Shown piece by piece: positions 25,635 to 31,555 of a stretch of 32,376 nucleotides of DNA; positions within the stretch are counted from its first letter, which is position 1, and every line of letters begins with the position of its first letter. The notes beneath the pieces are model-generated. The model was not told the DNA's origin. It was given only the letters and a program-made list of their open reading frames with translations, and did not search any database. The DNA comes from Sphingomonas populi. Its GTDB lineage: Bacteria; Pseudomonadota; Alphaproteobacteria; Sphingomonadales; Sphingomonadaceae. A program made the position numbers and the translations under genes. The DNA lies in contig NZ_SGIS01000001.1 in assembly GCF_004208535.1 (NCBI RefSeq), forward strand, positions 251,587-283,962, in the 5' to 3' direction.

Positions 25635-26165
25635 ATGATCCTCGGCGCGATCATCGCGGGCGGCGCGTCGAGCCGGTTTGGGAGCGACAAGGCGCTGGCG
25701 CTGCTCGACGGGCAACCGCTGATCGCGCATGCGGCCGCCGCGCTCGAACCGTTCGTGACGACGCTGGTGGTGTGCGGCCGCGACTGGGGTCGACTGCCGT
25801 CGCTTGCCGACCGCCCATTGCCCGGCCTCGGCCCACTCGGCGGGATCGCAGCCGCGTTGCACCATGCCGAAACGCGCGGATACACACAGGTCCTCACGAT
25901 CGGCTGCGACATGCCGCGCGTGCCACCCGTGCTGATCGCCGATCTGATCGCTCGCGCGCCCGCCTATTGCAGCGACGCGCCGATCCTCGGCTGCTGGCGT
26001 GCCGATGCCGCCGGGATGCTCGCGACGCGGCTCGACGGGCATGCCAGCGGCACCAAGAGCGCCGCACTCTCGATCCGCCGCTGGGCCGACGCGACCGGCG
26101 CTATCGCCGTGCCCGCCCCCGCGCCGCTGTTCAACGTCAACACACCTGCGGACCTGCCGATATGA
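25635..26165 (+). CDS. mobA: Molybdenum cofactor guanylyltransferase MobA
   Basis: MobA attaches GMP to molybdopterin to make the bis-MGD cofactor used by DMSO-reductase-family enzymes such as formate dehydrogenase. The 176-aa protein begins with the nucleotide-binding signature GAIIAGGASSRFGSDKALAL. Later motifs include LPGLGPLGGIAAAL and the metal-site TIGCDMPRVPP. It ends FNVNTPADLPI, the family's usual C-terminus. The stop overlaps the fdhD ATG as ATGA, so the two are translated together and serve the same enzyme class. Confidence 0.96.
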   Translation: MILGAIIAGGASSRFGSDKALALLDGQPLIAHAAAALEPFVTTLVVCGRDWGRLPSLADRPLPGLGPLGGIAAALHHAETRGYTQVLTIGCDMPRVPPVLIADLIARAPAYCSDAPILGCWRADAAGMLATRLDGHASGTKSAALSIRRWADATGAIAVPAPAPLFNVNTPADLPI

Positions 26166-26956
26166 CGACGCGTACCGAACACATCCTCGTCCTCACCCGC
26201 GATGGCGCGCATACGGATGAGCGCACCATCGCGATCGAGGCAGCGGTGGCGATCGAGGTCAACGGCATTGGCTATGCCGTGCTGATGGCGACCCCCGCCG
26301 CGCTCGACGATCTCACGACCGGCTTCCTGCTGACCGAACGGCTGATCGATTCGCCCGCCGATATTCTTGATCTCGACGCGTTCGAGACGCCCGCCGGCTG
26401 GATCGTCCGTGCGACGGTCGCCGAACGTTGCGCCGGCCGAATCCACGACCGGGTCCGCCACCGCACCAGTGACACCGCCTGCGGGCTGTGCGGCGTCTCC
26501 GGTCTGGAGCAAGTCGTCCGCCCGGTCGCGCGCCACGCACCGACGCCGCATACCAGCGCCGCCGCCGTGTTCGCCGCGCTTGAGGCAATCCGCGCACACC
26601 AGCCGCTCACCGCCGCGACCGGCGCGCTCCACGCCGCCGCTCTGTGCGACGCCGCCGGCGCGATCGTAGCGGCGCGCGAAGATGTCGGCCGCCACAACGC
26701 GCTCGACAAGCTGATCGGCGCGTGTGCGCCCGCCCGGATCACCGAGGGCTTCCTGCTGGTCACCTCGCGGATCAGCTTCGAGATGGTCGACAAGGCGCTG
26801 GTCGCGGGCGCGCCGATGCTGGTCGGCATCTCCGCGCCGACCGCGCTCGCGGTCGATCACGCACGCGCGCATGGCCTCAGCCTGGTCGCGCTGGCGCGGA
26901 AGGATGCGATGCTGGTGCTGAACGATCCGCACCACGTTTTCGCGGCGCGTTTGTGA
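26162..26956 (+). CDS. fdhD: Formate dehydrogenase accessory sulfurtransferase FdhD
   Basis: FdhD passes sulfur from a cysteine desulfurase to the molybdenum cofactor of formate dehydrogenase. The 264-aa protein has the sulfur-carrying C-x-x-C in TACGLCGVSG (Cys107 and Cys110), then ATGALHAAALCDAAG, AREDVGRHNALDKLIG and TSRISFEMVDKAL. The ATG at 26162 is fixed by the 4-base overlap with mobA; the frame is open further upstream only as a shadow of mobA. No formate dehydrogenase structural gene lies in the window. A GCGA...TCGC hairpin (26966-26985) just after the stop may contribute to termination. Confidence 0.96.
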   Translation: MTTRTEHILVLTRDGAHTDERTIAIEAAVAIEVNGIGYAVLMATPAALDDLTTGFLLTERLIDSPADILDLDAFETPAGWIVRATVAERCAGRIHDRVRHRTSDTACGLCGVSGLEQVVRPVARHAPTPHTSAAAVFAALEAIRAHQPLTAATGALHAAALCDAAGAIVAAREDVGRHNALDKLIGACAPARITEGFLLVTSRISFEMVDKALVAGAPMLVGISAPTALAVDHARAHGLSLVALARKDAMLVLNDPHHVFAARL

Positions 26957-27153
26957 ACGATGGTAGCGAAGGCAGTTGCCGTCGCTTAAATATCAATAAC
27001 TTACGAGATTTTTTTTCATGTTTCATGAAACATGGGGTTTTCCCTCTGCCCGATTGGGGGAGGGATTACCCCATGCAAGGTGTTTCAAACCGGCAGTTTT
27101 GAAACATCTGGCAGCGACGTTCCAGATCGCGCGAAGGCCACTGAACAAAGCAT
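26957..27153. other. AT-richer boundary region with palindromes
   Basis: No gene is seen. The interval marks a drop in GC at the start of the phage-like region. It contains a hairpin at 26966-26985, an 8-T run at 27009-27016, a perfect 18-bp palindrome at 27017-27034, a CCCTC...GAGGG inverted repeat near 27042-27064, and TGTTTCAAA/TTTGAAACA inverted copies at 27081-27106. The density of symmetric sites suggests a regulatory or boundary function. Confidence 0.6.
27017..27034. promoter_or_regulatory. Perfect 18-bp palindrome, operator-like
   Basis: CATGTTTCATGAAACATG is its own reverse complement. Its TGTTTCA/TGAAACA half-sites recur about 60 bases further on as TGTTTCAAA (27081-27089) and TTTGAAACA (27098-27106). 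The half-site resembles one arm of the chromosomal parS site, but the central two bases of parS are absent. A dimeric repressor or partition-type protein is the natural kind of binder; none is identified here. Confidence 0.5.
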
Positions 27154-27357
27154 TCAAGGAAGCGTCAGCTTGGGCGGCGGGTGAGATGAAACCGCAACCC
27201 TCACCGTCTCGGACACTTTTCCGACGCCGATCGCACCGGCGATTGCGGTAAAGATCAGCACGGACGCAAAGACCAACACGGTGCCAAACGCAAAGCCCGC
27301 GTGCCCCTTATCGATGAAGGCTTTGATGATCTCGGATATTGCCTGCCAGCGGTTCAC
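27154..27357 (-). CDS. Small single-span membrane protein
   Basis: The protein is 67 aa. An amphipathic N-terminus (NRWQAISEIIKAFIDKGHAG) is followed by one strong membrane segment (FAFGTVLVFASVLIFTAIAGAIG). A short tail, KVSETVRVAVSSHPPPKLTLP, follows. The GTG start at 27357 is supported by AAAGGG about 7 bases upstream. Size and topology would fit a phage holin-like or accessory lysis protein, but I recognise no family and it is ~3.3 kb from the lysozyme gene. A terminator-like hairpin lies just upstream of it on the same strand. Confidence 0.6.
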   Translation of the reverse strand: MNRWQAISEIIKAFIDKGHAGFAFGTVLVFASVLIFTAIAGAIGVGKVSETVRVAVSSHPPPKLTLP

Positions 27358-27695
27358 GTTACACCCTTTCGCGCTTCAAAAAATCCCGCGTTACATTGAG
27401 CGGGAAAGTTAGAGCGCGCTGGGCACTTGGCTGCGCGAGGGATCGCTGATCCCTTCGGGTTGTAGAAACCCTTCTTCGAATCACGTCAAGCCTGAACGGT
27501 CGCTGTTGCCAACTCGCCACACTCGACCACGTTGCGCCAAGACGCCTCATACTTCGTCAGGCGCGATCAGGAGCGCCTCGAATATTTTTTCCTACCGCAC
27601 CTTCTCCGTGCCGAGTGACCTTCTTCAACACGAGATCGCTGACATGCTCGCGAAATTTGGTGCCGTCGAAACGGGGCCTACCGCCTAAATACTCG
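27358..27695. other. Gene-poor interval with frame-scrambled coding strings
   Basis: No intact gene can be supported. Short coding-like strings appear in several frames and on both strands. Plus strand: ASYFVRRDQERLEYFFLPHL (ends at 27618) and LLQHEIADMLAKFGAVETG (ends at 27688). Minus strand: 27557-27712 reads GTEYLGGRPRFDGTKF and EHVSDLVLKKVTRHGE. Two small hairpins occur at 27438-27472. The simplest reading is decayed or frameshifted phage genes, but which strand is real cannot be settled by eye. Confidence 0.5.
27378..27405 (-). terminator. Rho-independent terminator-like hairpin
   Basis: On the minus strand TCCCGC (27405-27400), a 10-base loop and GCGGGA (27389-27384) are followed directly by six T residues (27383-27378). 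The geometry is that of an intrinsic terminator, though the 6-bp stem is short. It sits only 20 bases upstream of the GTG of the small membrane gene. It would therefore either end an upstream minus-strand transcript or act as an attenuator for that gene. Confidence 0.5.
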
Positions 27696-28019
27696 GTGCC
27701 TCTCACGATCACCGAAATCTACCACCACGACCGAAGCGTTGCGGCCACGGGCGAAGAACGTCGCCGCGTCTGGCGGATGTATTGCCGCGCATTGCTCATC
27801 ACCGCTGCCGAGCGCACGATTGGAGGTGGCGCGGCAAACTGGCGGCGCGGCTCCCTCACCGATGAGGATGATGAACCCGACCTAGCTTGGCGACGCGCTG
27901 GCGGTGATGATGAGCTATCGGTTCGCTACAAATGGTTTTGGGGAGCGATCAGCGACACCGATCTCCACGAGCTTTGGACGACGCTCGAACGGGCGCGCCA
28001 CCGCAGCGACGATGAGTAA
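27696..28019 (+). CDS. Hypothetical protein, phage-like region
   Basis: The protein is ~107 aa when read from GTG 27696 (PLTITEIYHHDRSVAATGEE...). It is charged, with helix-forming stretches ERRRVWRMYCRALLITAAERT and TDLHELWTTLERARHRSDDE around an acidic linker TDEDDEPDLAW. An aromatic RYKWFWGAI segment suggests a small folded domain. The start is uncertain: the frame is open to GTG 27615, but those residues look non-coding and no good ribosome site is seen. Its stop overlaps the next small gene by 8 bases. I do not recognise the family. Confidence 0.5.
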   Translation: MPLTITEIYHHDRSVAATGEERRRVWRMYCRALLITAAERTIGGGAANWRRGSLTDEDDEPDLAWRRAGGDDELSVRYKWFWGAISDTDLHELWTTLERARHRSDDE

Positions 28020-28146
28020 GCGGAAGGCCCCTGCCCCTTTGCCGGATGGGCTCAACAGTGCGCAGCTTGCCATGCTCGAATCAGTCACCAGTGACGCGAA
28101 TCGGACGGTGCTCATCGCGCTTATGGAACGCGCCAGAAGCCGTTAA
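28012..28146 (+). CDS. Hypothetical 44-aa protein
   Basis: ATG at 28012 gives a 44-aa product beginning MSKRKAPAPLPDGLNSAQLA and ending in ALMERARSR. It has a basic N-terminus, a Pro-rich turn, then two likely helices. The start lies inside the end of the preceding gene (8-base overlap), which supports coupled translation. No family is recognised; a small DNA- or protein-binding accessory factor is possible but unproven. Confidence 0.4.
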   Translation: MSKRKAPAPLPDGLNSAQLAMLESVTSDANRTVLIALMERARSR

Positions 28147-28286
28147 TTGATTAGCGCGGCTATCAATGTCGCCGTTGAAAATAAATTTTAGACGATAATC
28201 GCTTATAGAAATGCGCACTCCGCCCGAGAGGCTATTTGCGTGGATTAAGTAGATTTCGACAAACTACTTAGCCGCTAATCAATTAT
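28144..28286. repeat. 143-bp intergenic element bounded by inverted repeats
   Basis: TAATTGATTAGCGCGGCT (28144-28161) is matched by AGCCGCTAATCAATTA (28271-28286) as an inverted repeat with one unpaired base. Inside, TAAGTAG (28246-28252) and CTACTTA (28265-28271) form a second hairpin that abuts the right arm. The interior is AT-rich and has no open frame. The arrangement could be a miniature inverted-repeat element or a structured leader RNA. The left arm overlaps the last codon of the 44-aa gene. Confidence 0.6.
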
Positions 28287-28378
28287 AAACTTAATCCCCA
28301 ACTTTGGCGCTCTTGACCGCAACGGTGCGCTTGTGGTTCTCATCAATGGTGACGAACAAACGCAGGGATTAAGCAGAT
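28242..28378. repeat. GGATTAAG repeats upstream of small-gene operon
   Basis: GGATTAAGTAGAT (28242-28254) recurs as GGATTAAGCAGAT (28366-28378) in direct orientation, and an inverted copy of the core, CTTAATCC, lies at 28291-28298. The second direct copy ends on the ATG of the 72-aa gene. Repeats spaced across a promoter region suggest an operator. A weak promoter, TTGACC at 28314 with TTCTCA 17 bases on, lies between them. Confidence 0.4.
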
Positions 28379-28595
28379 GCACAAACAGGTTCTGGTGAAG
28401 GTCATCCTTGACGATCTCGAGTATGTAGATGTCGTGCATGATGCGCCTGTGCCAACGTGGATATCCGGGAATATCGGCAGCCGGGGCCAAGCATGGGACT
28501 ACCGTGAAGACCCGCACGAGAGCTACTTTGAGTTCTATTCAGAGGGAGATGCCGAGCTTTTCTTGATCCGTTGGCAAGGGCAGATTCAGCCATGA
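28377..28595 (+). CDS. Hypothetical protein, first gene of coupled operon
   Basis: This 72-aa acidic protein begins MHKQVLVKVILDDLEYVDVV and is rich in Asp, Glu and aromatic residues (SYFEFYSEGDAELFLIRW). The pattern suggests a small beta-rich fold. AGGGA precedes the ATG by about 9 bases. The stop overlaps the next start as ATGA, which ties it to a five-gene chain. No known family is recognised. Codon use is less GC-biased than the chromosomal genes to the left, fitting acquired DNA. Confidence 0.6.
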   Translation: MHKQVLVKVILDDLEYVDVVHDAPVPTWISGNIGSRGQAWDYREDPHESYFEFYSEGDAELFLIRWQGQIQP

Positions 28596-28744
28596 ACAAC
28601 CGGACGATTAACTTACTCGAAGTGGCAACGCATCCGAGCACCAGTGATGGTGAGCGCGCTAACGCCGTCGTGTTGTTCCGCAAGCTGGTGGACACGGATG
28701 GTGGCTATACGCATCAACCGCGCGCTTGGAGGCACAAGCAGTGA
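28592..28744 (+). CDS. Hypothetical 50-aa protein in coupled operon
   Basis: The product is 50 aa: MNNRTINLLEVATHPSTSDG, then ERANAVVLFRKLVDTDGG and a basic end PRAWRHKQ. Both ends are defined by 4-base overlaps (ATGA with the gene before, GTGA with the gene after), strong evidence that it is translated. The helix NLLEVA, the turn HPSTSDGERANAV and the next helix recall the short N-terminal motif of DUF2786-type phage proteins, but the match is by eye only. Confidence 0.6.
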   Translation: MNNRTINLLEVATHPSTSDGERANAVVLFRKLVDTDGGYTHQPRAWRHKQ

Positions 28745-29265
28745 AGGCGATCAAAATCAACCATCATCATAGCGTATATGACAGCTTCGAACCCATGTGG
28801 CAGGAAGACGCTTGCCAGTTGATTCAGCAAGAAGCCGACAAAATCGCTCCCGAACCTCCTATCGGCTTCGACATCTGGGATGCGCGGAAGCGTCGCAAGA
28901 TCGTTCGGGACACCGTTGACGGCGTGAGTGTGACACACTCGCTACATCGTGCGCCTAATGCTTGGTGCGTGTATCAGACGCGCACGATAAAGAGCGAGCA
29001 CTTCGTTGTCGTGGTAGAACAGTGGTGGGAATGGGATTACGATGCGGCGATGCCATTTCCCTATGCCTGCTATCAACCGCAAGGCTACAGCATATGGGAT
29101 GATATCACGGGCGATAGCGTCGGACTCACCCTTAAAGGATCGCTCGCGCATTTCCTCACGTTTGCCAAGCTCGATCGCGATACGGCCAACGCGATCATCG
29201 ATCAGTGTGAGGATGACGGTGAGATAAGCGTCACCGACGCGATGCTCGCGAGGCTTACGATATGA
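28741..29265 (+). CDS. Hypothetical 174-aa protein in coupled operon
   Basis: The GTG at 28741 has GGAGG 8 bases upstream and overlaps the previous stop as GTGA, so it is preferred to TTG 28726. The protein is acidic and aromatic-rich: IGFDIWDARKRRKIVRDTVD, WCVYQTRTIKSEHFVVVVEQ, WWEWDYDAAMPFPYACYQPQ. A helical C-terminus, DTANAIIDQCEDDGEISVTD, follows. It has no signal peptide or membrane segment. No family is recognised. It is probably a soluble accessory protein of a phage or island. Confidence 0.65.
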   Translation: MKAIKINHHHSVYDSFEPMWQEDACQLIQQEADKIAPEPPIGFDIWDARKRRKIVRDTVDGVSVTHSLHRAPNAWCVYQTRTIKSEHFVVVVEQWWEWDYDAAMPFPYACYQPQGYSIWDDITGDSVGLTLKGSLAHFLTFAKLDRDTANAIIDQCEDDGEISVTDAMLARLTI

Positions 29266-29495
29266 TCGATACCGCAAAGGTCGCCATGCTTCGAGACATG
29301 ATCACTTGGCCGTCAAAGGTGGCGATCCGCGACATCATCGCGCGGCGCATCTACTGCATCGAGGCGGAAAAAGAATACGAAAACCCCTTCACTGATCCGG
29401 TTGAGGAAATGCTTTTCAAGACCGGCCTCTCGATCGATCGCCAGTACCCCAAGGAATATGACGAGCACCAAACCGGGATGGACTATCGCCATTGA
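29262..29495 (+). CDS. Hypothetical 77-aa protein in coupled operon
   Basis: The ATG at 29262 overlaps the preceding stop as ATGA. The product begins MIDTAKVAMLRDMITWPSKV and has helices rich in Arg and Glu (AIRDIIARRIYCIEAEKEYE). A polar end, YPKEYDEHQTGMDYRH, follows. It is unrecognised and predicted soluble. The secreted-protein gene begins 47 bases after its stop, so the chain of overlaps ends here. Confidence 0.6.
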   Translation: MIDTAKVAMLRDMITWPSKVAIRDIIARRIYCIEAEKEYENPFTDPVEEMLFKTGLSIDRQYPKEYDEHQTGMDYRH

Positions 29496-29542
29496 CCTTG
29501 ATCACGGCTGGAGCGACATCATCCCGGTTACAGGAAGGGAAA

Positions 29543-30019
29543 ATGATGAAGGCACTGTTGATCGCGCTCGCACTGGTGAGCGCCCCCGTAGCGGCACAGG
29601 AAGCGCCCGTAGAGCTTTGGGGTGGGATCACCTACCTTGAGCCCGGAATGAGCGTCCACAACGCTTATCCCAAGCATGGTGTGTATCTTACGCCAAAGTG
29701 CCACGCAGGGATCGACTGGACCGTTGACGGCACCAAGGAAAAGCGTCTCACCACGCTAACGCTCGGCGGCGGTTCAATTTCGGGCGACGGTTGCATGGCG
29801 ATGGTGCGCGCCGGGATGCGCGCCAAGTATGGGGAACCCGTGAGTAGCACCGTAACGCCACCGACCCCGCGCGATCATGCGACTTGGACGACGCAGACCT
29901 ATCAGAACGCGACCGTTCAAATCACCCTTAAGACGCGCGAAGGCGATGAATTCGGCGAATATTGGGACGCGGTTTATTCGCCGCGATCAGTAGCAGAGTC
30001 GATGGCCTCGAAGCTCTGA
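29543..30019 (+). CDS. Secreted hypothetical protein
   Basis: The protein is ~158 aa with a Sec signal peptide, MMKALLIALALVSAPVAAQE (cleavage likely after VAA or VAAQ). The mature part is beta-rich (VELWGGITYLEPGMSVHNAY, LTTLTLGGGSISGDG, VQITLKTREGDEFGEYWDAV) with two Cys (KCHAGI and GDGCMA) that could form a disulfide. GGAAGGGA precedes two adjacent ATG codons (29543 and 29546); either could be used. It is the last gene of the plus-strand operon and is followed by a terminator. Function unknown; export fits a periplasmic accessory or exclusion-type protein (inference). Confidence 0.65.
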   Translation: MMKALLIALALVSAPVAAQEAPVELWGGITYLEPGMSVHNAYPKHGVYLTPKCHAGIDWTVDGTKEKRLTTLTLGGGSISGDGCMAMVRAGMRAKYGEPVSSTVTPPTPRDHATWTTQTYQNATVQITLKTREGDEFGEYWDAVYSPRSVAESMASKL

Positions 30020-30045
30020 CAGCGTTCAAGCAGCATTAGAACGAA

Positions 30046-30076
30046 GAAAGCCGAGGCGTTGCCGCCCCGGCTTTTC
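30046..30076. terminator. Bidirectional intrinsic terminator
   Basis: AAAGCCG (30047-30053) pairs with CGGCTTT (30068-30074), and an inner GGCG/CGCC pair strengthens the stem. A T-rich run follows on the plus strand and, by symmetry, an A-rich run precedes it. It lies between the convergent stops at 30019 and 30096, so it can end both transcripts. Confidence 0.75.
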
Positions 30077-30095
30077 TTTGACCTTTCGGAGCCGT

Positions 30096-30551
30096 TTAAG
30101 CGGACTTCCCGGCTTTTTTCGCTGCTTGGGTGGCTGCAAACTTCGCCTTACGCTCTTCGCTCCACCCGGCACGCTTTTTACCAGCGGCGGCGCTAACCGG
30201 TTTGGCTCGCGTGCTACCCTCACTGGTGATCATCTCGTCAAGCTCGCCTTTTTCAACGGCGTCCCTGAGGTGATCGAGCGCTTGCACAAACCGCTCTGCC
30301 GGGATGGTGTTGAACCGCTTACCGAAATCGAGCGGCTTCCCGTCGATGTTGGGCGTAAAATGCACCACGTTGTTGTTCGCACTCCACCACTTCGAATCCC
30401 CGCGCGGTTGCTTGCCAGCTTCAAACTGCGCCTTCGCTCGCTCAATCGCTTTCAGGACCGGCTTTCGCGCCCTCGATGGATCGGGAGCGGTAGCGACAAA
30501 TACATCGTGAAGCTTCTCATCAATGAGGGCGATGAAATCTCGCAGGGCCAT
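30096..30551 (-). CDS. Hypothetical basic-tailed phage protein
   Basis: The protein is 151 aa. The ATG at 30551 has AAAGGA about 7 bases upstream, which favours it over the longer open frame. An N-terminal helix region (MALRDFIALIDEKLHDVFVA) leads to a central WWSANNNVVHFTPNIDGKPL and then an amphipathic helix, ERFVQALDHLRDAVEKGELD. The C-terminus is Lys/Ala/Arg-rich (AGKKRAGWSEERKAKFAATQ, AAKKAGKSA), a nucleic-acid-binding style tail also seen in many phage proteins. Lysozyme lies upstream on the same strand. No family is recognised. Confidence 0.6.
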   Translation of the reverse strand: MALRDFIALIDEKLHDVFVATAPDPSRARKPVLKAIERAKAQFEAGKQPRGDSKWWSANNNVVHFTPNIDGKPLDFGKRFNTIPAERFVQALDHLRDAVEKGELDEMITSEGSTRAKPVSAAAGKKRAGWSEERKAKFAATQAAKKAGKSA

Positions 30552-30694
30552 GTTCAATCCTTTCAACGATCCGCCGGGCTTAACCGATCGATTCGTTAAG
30601 GACAATCCATTAACAAGGGTTTATTGAAGCGGCGGGTGACTATCGAGATGGTGAGCGCTCAAAACACGCATCAAGATAGCCACTCACCGGGTAT

Positions 30695-31120
30695 TTAGGA
30701 AAGGTAAAGCGCGGCTTCGGCGGCTCGGCGCGTTGTAAGGCCCGCCATAATTTTTTCGTTCGCGCGGCTCCAATGGGCGAATTCGGCAGCGGCTTCGACA
30801 TACTCACCGGCAAGATGGCGTTTGAGCAGCGTGGAGCTTTTGAGGTTCACGAGCCCGACATTGTAGGCGAAGGCGGTGAGCGCCCCAATCTGATTATCGG
30901 TGCCATGACGGTGCGTGAGGTTGAGCACCTCACTTTCGAAATGATCATACTCGGCAATAAGCCACGCATCTGCTTGTGCTTGGGCGCATGTATCGCCGCG
31001 CTTGACGCCAGTGGTACGCCCCCAGCCGATCGTCCAAGGAACGCCGCCCGTAGCGGGATCGGGATAGGCTTTGAGCTTACAGCCTTCGAAATGTCGGATG
31101 ATTGGAAGGCCGTTGCGCAT
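30695..31120 (-). CDS. Phage-type lysozyme, glycoside hydrolase family 24
   Basis: This 141-aa T4-lysozyme-like endolysin (RrrD type) cleaves the MurNAc-GlcNAc bond of peptidoglycan. The catalytic triad Glu12-Asp21-Thr30 fits the spaced motif HFEGCKLKAYPDPATGG... and TIGWGRT. The second-lobe signature NQIGALTAFAYNVG is followed by STLLKRHLAGEYVEAAAEFA. There is no signal-anchor, so release would need a holin or another route. The ATG at 31120 starts close to the catalytic domain with a weak ribosome site. It lies 19 bases after the 99-aa gene, in a lysis-like minus-strand cassette. Confidence 0.9.
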   Translation of the reverse strand: MRNGLPIIRHFEGCKLKAYPDPATGGVPWTIGWGRTTGVKRGDTCAQAQADAWLIAEYDHFESEVLNLTHRHGTDNQIGALTAFAYNVGLVNLKSSTLLKRHLAGEYVEAAAEFAHWSRANEKIMAGLTTRRAAEAALYLS

Positions 31121-31139
31121 CCCATATTTATCAGAGCGG

Positions 31140-31439
31140 CTATCGCGCCTCGATCATCTGCAACGCCGCTATCAGCATCTCCTCTAATTCGAGGCAGACA
31201 GCCTCCAACGACGCCACACGGTCGTTGAGAGCCGCGATGTCACTGGTGAGCGTCCCTACCCTACTTATGGCCTCCACGGCCCTGTTAGCGGCCCTGACGC
31301 TATAATCGCGATCGGTGAGCGCTTCCCAATCCTTTGGCCCTCGTTGCTCTTGCTCAATGTAGGCGAGGATAAGGGCGCGCGTATCAGGATCGCCTTCAAG
31401 GTTTTGCGCCACCTGTCTGGCGCGATGATAGCTGATCAT
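31140..31439 (-). CDS. Coiled-coil hypothetical protein upstream of lysozyme
   Basis: The protein is 99 aa, mostly helical. The C-terminal half (RAVEAISRVGTLTSDIAALN, DRVASLEAVCLELEEMLIAA) is a clear coiled coil. It has no membrane segment or signal, so it is not a classical holin or spanin. The ATG at 31439 overlaps the stop of the 39-aa gene as ATGA. No family is recognised. A position between a small DNA-binding-like gene and the endolysin suggests a phage accessory role. Confidence 0.6.
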   Translation of the reverse strand: MISYHRARQVAQNLEGDPDTRALILAYIEQEQRGPKDWEALTDRDYSVRAANRAVEAISRVGTLTSDIAALNDRVASLEAVCLELEEMLIAALQMIEAR

Positions 31440-31555
31440 GCTCGATTGGCGATGATGAGCCGGATCATAGTGCCGGTTAGCTCGAAATATTCGGCTAGAT
31501 CGTCAACCGTCCACCCTGCGCGCGAAAGCGTCCGGACAAGATCGCTGCGCGCCAT
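31436..31555 (-). CDS. 39-aa helix-turn-helix-like protein
   Basis: The reading frame MARSDLVRTLSRAGWTVDDL... ends IANRA. Residues about 14-36 (GWTVDDLAEYFELTGTMIRL) have the spacing of a helix-turn-helix: helix, turn at LTGT, recognition helix. Both ends are fixed by overlaps: TAATG with the endonuclease gene and ATGA with the coiled-coil gene. It is a very small candidate DNA-binding protein, or a translational bridge between the two neighbours. Confidence 0.6.
   Translation of the reverse strand: MARSDLVRTLSRAGWTVDDLAEYFELTGTMIRLIIANRA

Noticed and set aside
27017..27034. Chromosomal parS site
   Set aside because: Only the TGTTTCA/TGAAACA arms match; the two central bases of the consensus are missing, so it is recorded as an operator-like palindrome.
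27415..27490. Possible tRNA or att site around TTCGAATCACG
   Set aside because: The hairpins do not fit a cloverleaf; the T-loop is not closed by a G-C pair.
28275..29277. Minus-strand frames of 74-111 aa opposite the small-gene operon
   Set aside because: The plus-strand genes have overlaps and ribosome sites; the antisense frames have neither.
31140..31439. Spanin or holin next to the lysozyme
   Set aside because: The 99-aa protein has a coiled coil but neither a signal peptide, lipobox nor membrane segment.
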